DNA of 64,000 nt, taken from Volvox africanus (taxonomy: Eukaryota; Chlorophyta; Chlorophyceae; Chlamydomonadales; Volvocaceae). The notes under the pieces were generated by a model. It was not told the origin of the DNA. It saw only the letters and a program-made list of their open reading frames with translations, and did no database searches. The first letter of the stretch is position 1. The number at the start of each line of letters is the position of its first letter. Below, one piece after another: positions 10,842 through 24,042 of this stretch. Both the position numbers and the translations under genes were made by a program. The stretch covers positions 2,562,501 to 2,626,500 of the forward strand of contig BSDZ01000014.1 in NCBI GenBank assembly GCA_030268105.1, in the 5' to 3' direction.

Positions 10842-13800
10842 TTACGGGAAGGGGTTATCGAATTGCTTGACCAGGTTCGGGATATCGATAGAGAGGACGT
10901 CTTCCATCAGCTTCACCATCGACTTGGTCACCTTGGCCCAAAATCAGGGAGGAGATGGGGAGTGTGTGTTGAGGGGGGGGAGGGGGAAGCGTTATGAACG
11001 GCACCAGACCCGGGGGATGGGATGTGTTGGGTTGGGGGACACAGAAGCCGGCTATCGGGGGCGCTTTACTTCTCAACATCACAAGGGTGCAACGGGTGTG
11101 CTGCTGATCTGGCGGACGGGGAGGTGCGAGATACGCGGAGGTGGCGACGACGTTACCTTGGGGAAGTTGAGGAGGTCGAAGCCACTGAGAATGTCTCGGA
11201 AGCGGCCCGGGTCGGGGAAGTCTCCTCGGGGGAGGTGGTACTCACGTTGTACCTAAGTACAGCAACGGATGAACCCCAGCCCGCAGCAGCAGCAGTAGCA
11301 GTAGCAGTAGAGCGGATGTAAAAAAACGGTGGGGCGAAGTGAGCGACATTAACAAAACCTTTCAGAAACAAAATAAAACACTGATAAAAATGAAGGTAAT
11401 GACATGACATGACATGCAAACGGTACAAAATACGGCGAATAAGATGAAAGGAGCAGGGAGGCGGGGTCAGGTGCAGCCCATGGGAGGGAGGGGTGAAGGA
11501 ACAACTGCCGCGAACGACCGAACGGAGAATAGGGAGGAATGTTCAGACGGGGCCCACAGGACAGAACAGGACAGGACACAACCGCACCTCCTCAAAATTG
11601 GAGATGATGTCATCCATCAGCTTCCTTTGGGCCTTATCCTTTCCGAACATTGTGGGCATCTGCTTCCGGAGGTGCCCGATCAACTGCGGGCGCCAAAGAG
11701 TGTGCGCGTGTGTGTATGTGTGTGTGTACATGTCGGGGGGAGAAGCGTTTACGGAGAGGGTTTACGAGGGACATGGGGGAATGGGGTGTGTGGGGGGAAG
11801 GGGAATAGACGAGACCTGGTCCTATTTTGTTGTGTAGTGTAGTGTTGAGGATCAAAGGGACAAGGTGGGTGGACTATGCCAGGACGCAGGCTAAAATACC
11901 AAAAGAGCTAATGAATCTGAAAGCCCATGAGCTGCATTGCCATATCACCTGTACCAGCCGCACATGATGTGTCCCAGGGGGGACGCAGGAGGGGTGAGTG
12001 GGATGAGGGTGGGAAATGGGCACAAGTGCGCCAGGCAGTTCAGGTTGTCGTAAATGGGTCGGCCCCCGCCTTCCTCCAATCACTCCATCCTGACATCTTA
12101 GACACAGTGTTCGCCGTACATTTGTGCGCGCGCGCATGTGTGTGCACACTCACATACCACGTACCAGGATATGGATCTTGGCAGCTCGCACGCGCTTCAC
12201 GAACTCGTTGATTTTTCGGTCTGTGGAGCGCTGCGGGATCTCGTACAGATCTGCCAACAGCTGCCGTATACAGCGCCACATCAGAGCGGAGGGAGGAATA
12301 GGAGGGAACGGGGTTGTGTGTATTTGGGGGGGGGGGTTAAGACGAGGTAAACAAGACATGATACCGCTGTAGGGCTTCAAGGGGAACTTACGAGTATGCA
12401 TATGCGGAGAAACATGTTCTGCATAGCTTTCGTCGGGCTGCCTACAACATGCCCCTCAGTCGGGGGTGACAAAAGCTGATTCGATGCGCTCCTCTCATAT
12501 CAGTTCTCTCGCCACGTTAAGGCGCTATGTAGATAAGGCGCTATCCCACCCGGCATGAAGACCGCTTGCCTTGCGGGGGGATGGTGTGTGTTCAGAGGAG
12601 GCGTCTGAATATGGCTCAGATTGACTTACTTTAGAGAAGGGCGAGGAGGAGGGTTCGAAAATTCTGTAATGTTTAATTTGATTTAATTTGATTTAATTTA
12701 GTTTAATTTGTCAAATTCCCTTTTCCTGAATTATCCTGTTGTATTAACCAATTAATGCATCTGACGTTATGTTAACACGCACACACCTGCTTTTGCTCCG
12801 CCTCAAACAAGGGTTTGCCGTACGGATTGATCCGCTCGTTGATGGGTGCCTCGCTGTTGAATGATCCCACGTACACCTGAGAGGGTGTATATTCAGAAAC
12901 ACACACACACGCATACCCGAGTCATGGGAGGCAGAGGTTGCCTCATGCCTAATTAAGCAATGAAGACACCCCGGGAATCAGATATTCCGGGGCCGAGGGA
13001 CGTGGGCGGAAGAAAACAGATGGAGACAAGCAGGCAAAAAGGACGTACAGAGCGAAGGGAAGTCTGTCAGACTGCGGCGCTGTGAGACTGGGGGCATATG
13101 GGCCGGGCACATCATGCACCCCCTCTGCTCATTAACACCTGACAACAAATTTAAAGGGCTATTTATCATCAAGTCGCTGGCTCTGTAATATAATTGTAAC
13201 GCTGCACATACACGCCTTTCCCGAAACCCCCAACGCCCCCTTTTTCGGAAGTTACCCAAACGATCCGGCCCCCTCTTCCCGACTTCGCTCCTTTGCCCAT
13301 CGTACTCTCGCACCCACGCACCTTGCAAACCTCCGGGCTCCGAAACACCTTGCCCAAACTCCACATCAGGGCGCCGTACACCCGCATCAGCTGCTGCTGG
13401 TCCACCTGAGGGAGGGGACAAAGGCGAAACCCCGAGATCTTTGATGTGCTTTGTCTTTACGGGGCTTATGATCCTCATCAAATAAGGGTCTTCTTTCAAC
13501 TGAACATGGGGGAGTATCAAGATGGGGAGAGCGGCGGCGGTGAGGACAGTACGGGGCTCCAGGGAAAGGATCGGGGGAAAAAGGGTGGGTGGGCAGAAAG
13601 GCGGCGTCCGCGTTTAGGAATCAGATAGTGAGAGATGACACGGACGTATCCCTCTCCCTTCCCACCCTGCGGAACGCTGAACACCTAACTTGCGCCTGTT
13701 CAGCTTCCTCCCCCTTTCCCCCTTCCTCCGTTGCCCCAGGTGAGTGGGTTCGCGGGGAACCGCGCTTGGTTCGGTTGGTACGCATGCGCGCTTCGAGCTG

Positions 13801-16800
13801 GCCGGGTTGGGTGGATGGGTTAGTTGGGTTCAGGCGCGTGTAGGTTCTCGCTTTACAGGTGGGTCGGGAGGAGCACTCGCATGACAGCCCCAGCGCCAAC
13901 GGTTGGATCAGCTTCGCCTCGGACTCAGCACGTCTTTCACTTGGCCGCCAGCAAAAAGGCCGATAGTATACATAATTACGGTTTCTCTTCTTTTTACTGC
14001 TTTAATTCGCGGCCTTGGCGACTACATAGTTTACACCACAGCTCGTTTCCACTTTTCCTACTTTTGGACGACGTCAGCCATCATCCGACATTCACGGTGG
14101 TTAGCCTTCGTTCCTTAAGTGTCAGCACCAAGATTCGTTCTATTCGACTTTCCCCCTTCCCCCTTCCTCCCCCTTTCCCTTCCCTTCCCTTCCCTTTTTG
14201 AGTGCCTACCTGATCGGCCTTATTGAGGATGACTCGGACCTTGTCGTCGTGGCCCCTCAGACAATTTATCACCTGTGTGCACCAGGGAGGGGCGGGGAGG
14301 GGCCGGAGAGGGGAGGAGGGAAAACGAATAAACCAGGCATGATACCTCTGTAGGCGCTGCTGAAAAGCATGAATAACCGGGGAAAGGGGGCCAGAAATGA
14401 CGACAACCCGCTGGATGGACCAGTGCGGGGGCGGGGTAAGGTGAAGTGCGAGGTGGGCCGGGGAGCGGGAGCATTATGAGTGTGAGCGCAAAGGAAAAAC
14501 AAAAAAAACACTATACCCAGAGCGGGAGGGGGATCGGGAGGGGGTGGGTCGAGCTGGGGAAGACACCGCTTGGGGGGGTATCGGACTGCCGGACTAAAGA
14601 CGACGAAACACATACACAATTGCGTAACTGTCCACACGTACGCTCTTGAACTCGTCGCTGATGTCGAGCTTATAGGGGTCGAACAGCAGGAAGATGAGGT
14701 CGCAACGCGCCGCGAACCACTCGCAGATCTCCACGAAGTTGTAAGCGCGTTCAATGCGCTGCTTCTCGCCAGACAAGACACCTGCGAGCGGGGTTAGAAG
14801 AGGGAGCGATACCTGACAGACGGTCAGACGGTCCAGTGGGCTACAGGGCGATTGGGAGTGGGCTAATCGCACATACCAGCTGACTACTGATGACTAAGAG
14901 GGCCACCATGACCATGACCATGACCATGACCATGACCATCACCGCCTTCATTACCCTACACCCCACTTGTTTGGCACACTGTTTAATCGCTTCCTGTCTT
15001 TTGTTCCCTTCCCGCTCTTCTGCCCATTCCTTCATTTACTTAAAAAGGTACTTGACAAACAGGGTTACCTTTCGCTGTATCCGGGAAACCCGGATCTAAT
15101 CCCGGTCCATCTTTTCGCCTTCTTGTTTGATTTCCCCCCCCCCCAACCCCTCCTCACCCGGTGTATCCACCAAGGATATTTCCTCCAGGAGACGGGCGGG
15201 GCACTGACTGCCCTCAAAACGGGACAGGAAGCCAGTGCCGAAGGATGCAAGGCCCTGGTACGGCTTGTCGGGTTGTACGGCAAGCGTGTTGCCTGGAATA
15301 CGGCGCTCCTCGGCACCATGGAACACCTGTTGCATTGAGAGGGACGCAATTATCACCATGTCATCATAGGGGGTGGGAGTGTGGGCTGGGTTGGGTATAT
15401 AGAGGAGGCAAATCCAGTGTGGAGTACATTTGGAAGGTGTACGGAACATAACCAGGGCGGGCGGGAAGGGAACCCTGAGCCCTCCGTCCTGTCAGGACGC
15501 CTAGGCCGCAGCATTAACTTCTAGGTGGGGAAACCGGCGGATTCGAAGCGCCGTCGCTCTCTTCCCTTCTCTCCCCACTCACCACGACGAAGCGGTCGGT
15601 GGTGGGCTCCGGACCAATGTGGGTGCCTGGGTAGTCGCGACCCAGCAGGTACTTGATGAACGTTGTTTTACCTGCGTGTGCGTGTGCGTGTGTGTTTTGG
15701 AGGGGGGGAGGAAAGCGGGGCTGGGGATGTGTCACCCGCGGGTCGGTAAGGGACCGAATGAGCTCTTGACAAACACAATTACTTGCCCTTCCCTTGCCTC
15801 TCCCCCGCTCCTGGAGAGAAAACACACACTCCACGCAGTTCCGCAACCCGCTGCCCCACCCGTGGAGTACTGTCCCAGCAGCAGCACCGAGGGCTTTGCC
15901 TCGAAGTCCGACTCGTTGAGCAGCGGGGAGAAGAAGTGACCGAACTTGAACTGCTCCTCCAGAGGACGGACCTGACGGCGGGAAGGAATGATGTGTATTG
16001 TTGGCGTCGAAATACTACCCTTGATGAACCCACCTCTTGTGAATATGGATACATGCCGTTAAGGGTTTACACACACATACACATATACATATGCATATAA
16101 GCATATATATACCTATTTATTCCACCGGCGGCGCCTCAATATCCGGATATTCGATGCAAATATGTCGCATACGAAGCGGTGTGAAACGTTCAATGAGTGG
16201 GATGCAGTGAGATGCAGTGAAGTGCACTTCAGCATATCTGCACTTTGCAGCAATATGGCACTGGTGAGTGCTTCGGCGCCTGCCATTGGTATAAACCCGA
16301 CCGCTATCTCACGGTTCAGTCATCTAGTCGAAATATCCTGCAAATCGTTCGACAGGATACGCCGTACCCTGTCTCACTCTTGGCGTATATTCCTCATCTA
16401 CTGCCTGACCCCTGAGATAACTACTCCATATACAACTACATACATGCGCGTGTGTGTATGTATGTGTGTGTTAGTACGGCAGTGGGGCCACTGGCCGCCT
16501 CGCACCTTAGTAAAGTAGATTTGCTTGAGTCCATCAATAACTGACGTACAGACCTTCATGGGCACCGGCTTCTTGCCGTCCCGCCCGCCCCGCTTACCTC
16601 CGAAAAAGCCGCCACCACCTGAAGGGGAGATGAATCCATACGGCAATCGGCGAGAGCCATGGGTCAGTGAGGCCTACGGCGGGCTCGGAGGTGATCATCA
16701 CGGCGACGCAAATATTCAGCAGTGGTATCACCGATATTTATATAGGTCAAAAAACCTGTATACTAATGTATACTGATACATTGATGCATACCGTACAGCA

Positions 16801-18698
16801 AAGCAGGGATAGGGTACTCCAGGGAAGCATTCGCAGCAGGGAGGGGTCCCCTGGAGGCTACAGTGCAGTGCCGTACCTTGGTTCTGTGCGCCCCAGTCCC
16901 CTCCCGGCCCGGCGTTAAATCGCCCAGTGCTGAACGTATCAGGCGGGGGCGGTGCAGAGTAAGTCGCCGTGTGGGGTGCGTTAGGTCCGGCAGGGCCGAC
17001 CCCAGAGGCGGAGGCAGCGGCGCCGGCGCCGGCGGCTTGCCCTATCGATGGCGAGCTGCCGTATGCCGGTGCCGGCGGCGCGACATCGAGCGGCTTGCCA
17101 TCGGCGTCGCTGAGGCCCTCCATGGTCGGCAGCCGGAACCCGCCAGCGTCGATTTGCGCCAGGTAGCCGTCTTTAGTGACCGGCTGGCCCTGAGGGAGGT
17201 GGAGGAAAGGGCGGCCCTCTGGCTCAGGTGTGCTTTCATCCGGGAGGAGTGCGGGCGTCACTGTGGAATGAGGCGGCGCGTATGGGGCAGGACGCATCTT
17301 GGGATGTGGAAAGGACCATGACGTCGGCCTCTTAGGTCCCTTCTCCTTCCGTCCTCATGTCCTTCAGCATCGTCCATCCTTGCGTCCTGCGTATACGTGT
17401 ACATACCGTATTGCCGCCGGTACCCAGCCGCCAAGGGCGGCCCCCTTGATGGCCCCACTCGTCGGTGTCATTCACTTTTGCTCTAAGTTCCGGCAAGCTG
17501 ACCGACCCACCAGCGGACTGATCAACCGACTAGCGGACCACCCAATCGGAACCAAACAACGGATGAACGCACAGACCCATAAACGGGATCGTCCGAACGA
17601 TAACTACCTCACTACACATGCCCAACCTAATACGTTGTTTTCTTCCCTCAGGTTACCCGTTCAACCCCGCCCAGTAACGGTTTCTTTTCACACAATAAAC
17701 CTAGTGTTATAGCACGAAGCTACTATAACCCGGTATAATATCCCCGGTACCCAACCCATCAACCCAGTACCTTTTCTCTCTCACACACGCGCACACAATT
17801 TCACACACCGACTGCGCCAGAGAAATGAGGTCCATGGCCTTATGGAAGGCGAGCCTGTCCAAGTAGCCCAACCGCCGGTCGTTAGCAAGCTCCCACACCG
17901 TGGCCAGCACCTGAGTTGTGTTGTGGGTTGTGGATAAGGATGTGGTCAGGGTTTTGGCGGAAGGAACCCCAGGGATAGGGGATTTGGATGAAGGGGGAGA
18001 AGAAGGCGGATAAGGAATTTCTCCCTGACCCTCTACGCGCGCACACACACAAACATGCACACAGCAACATCCACACATACCCACACAGCAATATCCACAC
18101 ACATCCATACATACCCACACCATGTATGCAATGATCACCCTCCAAAAACACCTACCCACACCCCATAGCTCTCCCTCCCATCCAAGCCCGGCAGCCCAAA
18201 TGGGATCCTCGCGGGACTCGCCACCGCCTCATGGAAATGCTTAATAGTCAAATTTGCGGGGAGGCTGAGCGCGCAACCTGGCCCGCCTTTACTCTCTTCG
18301 TTGCCTTCATTGCACAATACAGCTTCTGGCGTTCTTCTTAAGTTTTACTCAGCCATAATTTCGTTCAAATTCACCAAAAATTAAAAATATACAAATTTCC
18401 AGTGGTGGTCGTTTATACCCACACCCCTTCCGCCACCCAACTCAAACCCACGGAGACCAAGCTGACCCAAATCGCCCAAGCCGCCACTCGCCCAGCTGTG
18501 CATCTCACACAATACCGATAAGCTTCATCCGCCACCACCTGGTCCTCACTTGCTGGCCCCTCTCTCTCCTCTCACCTCTCTCGGCAGTCCCGAACGGCCA
18601 AAGAAAGTCACCGCATCGCTGCCCGTCACTCGACCGTCACGATCCGAATCCGCTGCTTGGAACCACCGGTCATAATGTACTGCATTGCTAGAGGCCAT
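10842..18698 (-). CDS. EHD1: EHD-family dynamin-like ATPase with N-terminal EH domain
   Basis: Fifteen exons join in phase (high to low): 18698-18576, 17910-17809, 17189-16877, 16618-16506, 15971-15860, 15671-15583, 15326-15158, 14781-14642, 14272-14210, 13405-13322, 12876-12787, 12260-12165, 11683-11588, 11252-11157 and 10931-10842, giving 591 residues. EHD proteins bind ATP, oligomerise on membranes and shape endocytic recycling tubules. Residues 1-75 form an EH domain with a full EF-hand loop (residues 17-28, DSDRDGRVTGSD), placed N-terminally as in plant EHDs rather than C-terminally as in animals. The G-domain shows the P-loop GQYSTGKT (about 250-257), switch GPEPTTDRF, DTPG and NKAD. 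GALMWSLGKV, INEFVKR and the C-terminal helix VKLMEDVLSIDIPNL also fit. A Gly/Ala/Pro linker of about 70 residues follows the EH domain and makes the protein longer than plant relatives. The start at 18698 is the only Met in frame before the EH domain. Confidence 0.96.
12666..12712. repeat. Short AT-rich tandem repeat
   Basis: Four imperfect 10-bp units of the form ATTTAATTTG. The repeat lies in the intron between the IPQRS-coding and VYVGSF-coding exons of the EHD gene. Confidence 0.85.
14905..14940. repeat. (ACCATG)n hexamer repeat
   Basis: Six near-perfect ACCATG units, located in the EHD intron between 14782 and 15157. Confidence 0.9.
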
Positions 18699-18723
18699 GA
18701 TGCCGGATACGCCGCGGTTTCCG

Positions 18724-18755
18724 CTACTGCTGCTACTGCTGCTACTGCTGCAACT
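18724..18755. repeat. CTG-type trinucleotide repeat
   Basis: Imperfect CTG/CTA trinucleotides just upstream (5') of the EHD start codon at 18698. If transcribed with EHD they would read as CAG/TAG repeats in its 5' untranslated region. Confidence 0.85.
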
Positions 18756-19579
18756 GTTATTGCGGCCGTATTGGGGCCGCTACGAGGGGCAAGTAGTGCT
18801 ACTGGTAGTGCTACTGCCACTTTAAGGCAGTAGATAGGTATATTACTCTGGTCCTAGAGAAAATGCGCTTTCCGGGGTTCTGGTTTCTGTAGTTCCGAGA
18901 CTGGCGCAAAAAATGGCGGTATTGGAGCCGCTAACAACGCTCCCACGGTTACTGCACAGCCGGCTGCCGCTGTCTGGTGCGGCTTAGGCTGCGACTCTTG
19001 CCAGGATCTCAGATTTTTTATCCTAGCTGTGTAGCAGTCGTTGCAGTGGGCGGGCGGGGAAAGGGACAGGAAGAGGTGGTTGACAAAGCGGATGGGGGTC
19101 AGGAAACGATAGATCCAGTCTCAGGAAACCACGGACACTGCGCGCTTAAGTGGTCGGTGGAGAGGCTTGTTTCGACAAAGAAAACCTAGCGAACCGTGTA
19201 TGGTCAGTGCGGGGGGCCAGTTCTTCGATTGATATGAACTAATTGTATGATGCGGACAATTGAAGGAAAGGCAAATCCTCCAAAGTGATAGCCACTTCGG
19301 AGAATATGTTAGCACGATGAATTTGCCTATTACCTACTCTCGCTTTCCCACTCTCAGATAAGTTCACGCGGATCTCTTTTAAAATACGTTTAAGATGACG
19401 TCCATTCAGGAGTCCATTTCCGCGGATTTCCAAAGTAATCTAGACAGGGCTTTTGCAGGATAGACCAGCCGTTGAGAACAGCTGGCGCGAAAGCTATGCA
19501 GAACGTGCTCCATTGCCCACAATAACCACAGATCACGTCCCTCGCCATATGGTTTTGGTTGGACCCACCTGAAACCTTC

Positions 19580-19783
19580 CTATTCTTTAGGCCTTCCCTC
19601 TGCAGTCTTCTTCAAGTCGTCAAACAAGAATCGCGAGCTGCGACCAGAATTTTCACCAATTTGTTGACTTGAAAATCCACCGGAAATGAAGATGAAAGCT
19701 TGGTATAGAGTAAGTGCTGCGGCTGCTGGGAACACGATGTAATCAACGAGAGACAGGGAACCTTTCTTAAATAAGCGACCCAT
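19580..19783 (-). CDS. Candidate small single-span membrane protein (unrecognised)
   Basis: A single open frame encodes 67 residues from an ATG at 19783 to a TAG at 19580. It has a basic N-terminus (MGRLFKKGSLS), one hydrophobic segment of about 20 residues (IVFPAAAALTLYQAFIFISG, residues 16-35), and a charged C-terminal tail (FLFDDLKKTAEGRPKE). This layout fits a small subunit of an organelle membrane complex, but I do not recognise the family. No partner exon was found, and it lies alone between EHD and PsbR. It may be a chance frame. Confidence 0.35.
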   Translation of the reverse strand: MGRLFKKGSLSLVDYIVFPAAAALTLYQAFIFISGGFSSQQIGENSGRSSRFLFDDLKKTAEGRPKE

Positions 19784-21718
19784 TTAGCAATTCATCTTAC
19801 GATTTCTGGTCTTGTGTGTTCGCATGTGCAGAATAGTGCGGTCGCTCGGCAGACATTGTCTGTGGTGCTACGGCGGTAGTGGAATGGGTCGGTGGGTCTT
19901 CAGGGGCAAACCCGATATGTACATATGACACCAAGCGACTTACAAACTCCGAAGACTAAATGTGATATGGTTAATTGCTAACCAAATCAATAGATATGCG
20001 ACATGTTATGCACCGATGACCTGTTGCGGGGAGCTTTCGGAAGGAGACTCCCTTATGCTCTCTATGCGGTGATCAGTAATAGTACATGTCGCGACTGTTC
20101 GTAATGCTTGACGAGAACTCTAGTCAAAATATTCTCTTATGTCGTTTTAGAGTAAAGGGTTTTGGTCACCATATAGGTAAGCCAGGGCAGCAACCGCACA
20201 CGCATCATTCCGCATCCATCTGAATGTGTTTTCCTGGGATTCGGTTACAGGCCCTTACAGCCCCGACTGCAGGGAAGGTCACCTGCCCTGCAGGTTTCCA
20301 CTGGCACTTACCGAGACGTCCGGGTTTTGGAAAAACCAATCGAACTCCTGTCACAGGAGAGCCCGTGGGGCGTGGCGCACTTCAGGTAAACAGCTGATCC
20401 CTGATTACCGGAGTGGTCAGAGGACGAGTGTCTCTGTCCATGGTCGCGGCTGGATGATGTGTCTGTACCCTCTAGAGGGCGCTGCGTTTGTTCCAGCTTC
20501 ACTCGGCAGCACTGGTGCCAGAGGGATAGCAACGATGGTAACCCCTAGCATCACCGACCAATATAATCAGGCACATCGCATGTGGTATTCTGTCAACCAC
20601 AGCCTCCATTGACTTCTTCAGACAGACCAGTGCGCAATGGTAGCAATAGCGCATTAGTGCAAGGAGGGAATCACCGAAAGCCGACGCATCATAAACCTGC
20701 GCAGACGGGCAGGCTGCAGCCACCCACTGTACACCCGATGTCCTAAGGGTGCATGGTCCGTATGCATGACCTGGATCCACCGGAATCATTCCTAGCCAAC
20801 CTGATTCAAACCCGGCGACGTGATGAGATTGATACATTTTGGTGTTTTCTCGAAGCTATTCTCTGGTCGACGAAGGGTGGTGTACAACCTTACCATCGCC
20901 ACAAGGGTTACGATGTATTAACAACACTAGATGTTATTGAAGGCCCCACTACACAAACGTCCCTCTCGTCAATACCGTGATTGGGCCAGACAACTAAGCC
21001 CGACTCACTAAGGAAATTCTACTTCCTCAGTAGAGGGCATGAACCACAGTGTTCATGCATTTCTCGTTATGGGCTTTGCTAACTGCCGTCAATTGCCTTC
21101 AGTAGCAAGAAGGTGACCCAAAGGTCCCAGTCTCCCAGAAGTGTCAAGCCCTGCCAACGCCGATGGTGTAGCTTTATGTTGCAGGATTACCGTGTTTAGG
21201 TAAAAGACATAGAATCATTTTCCGAAGGTGAAAGGGCAACATCTGCCGAGCCACGACAGATGACACAATCAGCAACGCGAGACATTCAAGTTTAGATTGC
21301 ATAGTTTACTTATTTCAGGACGTTGGCATCCAACAGCTGCATGCGCAGAAGTAATGCTGAGCGACTGAGCACACACTTGTCAATCGTTTTCAACCATGAT
21401 ACATGAGTAAAATATATTTAAGCTAGGCTAGACTAGAAACGAAAAAAAAATAAATATCGATTAATAGCTTCCCGAATGAAAGCTTTACAGTCTTTGGCAT
21501 ACGCAACAGGCTCCAATACTCAGAATACAGCACTCATATGGTATTACATTACTAAATACCCACTTATCCCATCCCTGTAAAGCGCTGTTTGGTGTGCTCA
21601 TCTTGCAGGGCCCTTTGCGATCTTTGTACGACGACCTGCATCCGCAGGGACACAAGAGGCGGCCTCTGTGTTTCTTCATTCGTTCCATCATTCGACGGCA
21701 CCCAACCTCATATACAAC

Positions 21719-22741
21719 ATGGCCACTATGCAGCTTGCTCCTCGCGGTCTGGCCCCACTCAGGTAGGAGCAGTGTTTTATGGAACCTCCTTTCGGGCGAC
21801 GTGGCACCCGACCGTTCGCACAGGAATTCCTGACTCAGTGCTTGACTGGCGCTCTCCCTAGGATGAATAGATATTTTATTAGTTGCGTCTAGGTTGAGTA
21901 GTTAGTCTAGTACGTTTTTAGGGATAAGGACTCAACGAAAAGCTTACTTCCAGCTATCCTTCGAATCCCAACCATTTGCAGGCCTCGCGTGTCCTCGCGC
22001 ATTGTGGTCAAGCCCGTGGCCAGCGGCGGCGGCAAGACTGACATCACCAAGGTCGGGCTGAACTCCATTGAGGATGAGGTCGTCAAGATGAACCTCATGG
22101 GCAAGTCCCGCTTCATGAACAACAAGGAGTGGAAGGACGCGTCCGGCCGCAAGGGCAAGGTGTGCTTTTTAGATTGTTTGTGACCTTAGTCGTTTTCACG
22201 CTTGCAGTGCGGGCGCTCTTCGCATAGAAGCGTCCAGATAAACCTGTTTACGTCTGCAATTCAAACTAGTCTGCATTGCTATAACTATTTTAACATGTTA
22301 TAAGCAGTCACAATTTAGGAGAAGGCGGCACACTGTCAAGTATGTCACCATTTCCGCTGCTCTTTCCGCTGCTTGGCTGTTCGCAGGGCTTTGGCGTCTA
22401 CCGCTACGCCGATAAGTATGGCGCCAACGTTGATGGCTACTCGCCCATCTACACTCCTGACTTGTGGACTGAGTCTGGCGACTCATACAAGCTGGGCACC
22501 AAAGGCCTCATCGCCTGGTAAGGATGGGGTATGTTGCGTAAGTTCACTTAATGTTGAGAGGGGAAGATTGGAGCTGAAGGTCACCATGTTAAGTTTTTAA
22601 TGACTGGCATGGTTGGAAGTTCGAAATAACATGTTCCCGTGCCATATGTCTTCTGCCTCGTTACGCAGGGCTGGTCTGGTTCTGGTCCTGCTGGCCGTCG
22701 GCGTGAACCTGATTATCTCGACCTCTCAGCTGGGCGCGTAA
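21719..22741 (+). CDS. PSBR: PsbR, 10-kDa polypeptide of photosystem II
   Basis: Four exons join in phase: 21719-21762, 21982-22159, 22387-22517 and 22669-22741, giving 141 residues. PsbR is a nuclear-encoded thylakoid protein that stabilises binding of the oxygen-evolving complex proteins to photosystem II. The family signature [13 protein letters not shown] is present, preceded by [13 protein letters not shown] and followed by a C-terminal membrane span ([20 protein letters not shown]). The first ~30 residues ([15 protein letters not shown], then [12 protein letters not shown]) form a short Arg/Ser/Ala chloroplast transit peptide; import is probably followed by cleavage near KPVASGGG. The start at 21719 is the first of two close Mets, and exon 1 is only 44 nt. 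A TGTAA polyadenylation signal lies about 210 nt after the stop. Downstream, the gene converges on NOP14. Confidence 0.97.
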
Positions 22742-22951
22742 ATAGCATGTTCACTTTTAATTGGACTTGCCGAGAAGATTGATGGGGTATGTTTCCAGTT
22801 TTGTGCTAGAAGGCGTGGTGTAGCGGAGTGAGCAGTCTCGACGAAGCGTTGTGGCTTGACAGGTGTGGTGGTCAGCTAGAGTTGTATCATCGTAGTGGTC
22901 AGACACGATTGGTACAGCATATGATGTGCTGTATATGTTGCCCAATGCATT

Positions 22952-22956
22952 TGTAA
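22952..22956 (+). terminator. Putative polyadenylation signal TGTAA of PsbR
   Basis: TGTAA is the green-algal polyadenylation signal, and this one is about 210 nt after the PsbR stop codon. Transcripts would end 10-20 nt further on. Confidence 0.6.
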
Positions 22957-24042
22957 ATCTAAGTTACAAATGCTATAATTTCGCGTCGTTGGAAAGATGG
23001 CGCCAATGGATGAATTACACGTCTACAGTTTTGCAAGCTCCGACCCGTACGCCATCTACATGCTACTGCAATAAATGTAGTGCTTGTGAAGGGTAGGAGC
23101 CGTGGCACACCACACTGGGGGGTCATCTATTAATTCCCAACATTTGCAGGCGTAGCCAGCACTACGGTGCAGACCGTATGTAACACTCGTCAGACCGAGC
23201 TTGGCAGAATGACATAACCACTCATTCGTAGGTATTCGTGCTCGTTACTGCTCCCGACCATTGGGGGCAGGAGCAAGCATTGTTGCTATGTACCTTACAT
23301 CAAAGTTGCAAGAGTTACTAGAATGTCACAATGCCCCGAAGGATGTAATGTCCGTGCCAGAGTAACTTTATCAGTCTTTCATGTGGTCACAGGACTGCCA
23401 CCCTGTGCGGGAGTCTGGCGTGCGTGTGCCAGCTTATACGGATAGCCATATGGTGGCATCGCAATTCTCTGGAACGGAGTTTGTCAGCTAGTAAAGTTTC
23501 ATTGGAGTGATGATAGATTGCTACTCAAGCAGATGAGCACCACTGCGAGTTTTCCTGGTTTAAAACGCTAGGAGTTTACCACACATATCCCCCTGTTTCA
23601 ATCGTGAGCTTCTTTGAACCTACATTATGAACGAGTATAAATTCACCTGTACTGCCGATACATGGAGCAGCAATCAGCTGGATTGGGGACCTACTATACG
23701 CAGTCGGCCTTCAAGAGGTACTGCTGACTGGCGGCAGGTACAAACGTAGGCCCGGCGCGCTTCAAAAGATACGGCAAGACAGCAGAAAGTTAGAAGAAGC
23801 TGAGGACGTCGGGCCCCTTCTCCATGGGATACTGAGAAACGAAGGCAGTGCTACGGAGATTTGTGCCTGCTATGTCGTACCAGAACATGCAAGCGGCTCT
23901 ACCTGCAAGGAGGCGGGCATCAGCGCCCCCCTGTATCTGACAACTTGTGGTACCACCGCACGAATAACAAACAGTGCCCACACCATGAAACTCGGATCTT
24001 CAAATATGCGTGTATCTGCAAGGCTGTCACACAGCAGGTTAA

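Larger units (their letters stand above)
18699..21718. other. Divergent intergenic region, 3 kb
   Basis: This separates EHD (-) from PsbR (+) and should hold both promoters. One candidate small gene lies at 19580-19783 (-). TATATTTA occurs at about 21413-21420, roughly 300 bp before the PsbR start, and could be a TATA-like element. The remaining frames are short and show no family resemblance. Base composition becomes more AT-rich than in the left 18 kb. Confidence 0.45.

Noticed and set aside
18135..18317. Minus-strand frame LTIKHFHEAV... considered as the first EH-domain exon
   Set aside because: The exon at 18698-18576 gives a full EF-hand (DSDRDGRVTGSD) and FFGRSGLPRE, joining in phase to VLATVWEL. 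The rejected frame lacks a usable donor and matches poorly.
20226..20612. 128-codon plus-strand frame in the EHD-PsbR spacer
   Set aside because: No recognisable motif, no splice borders, and composition like the surrounding non-coding DNA.
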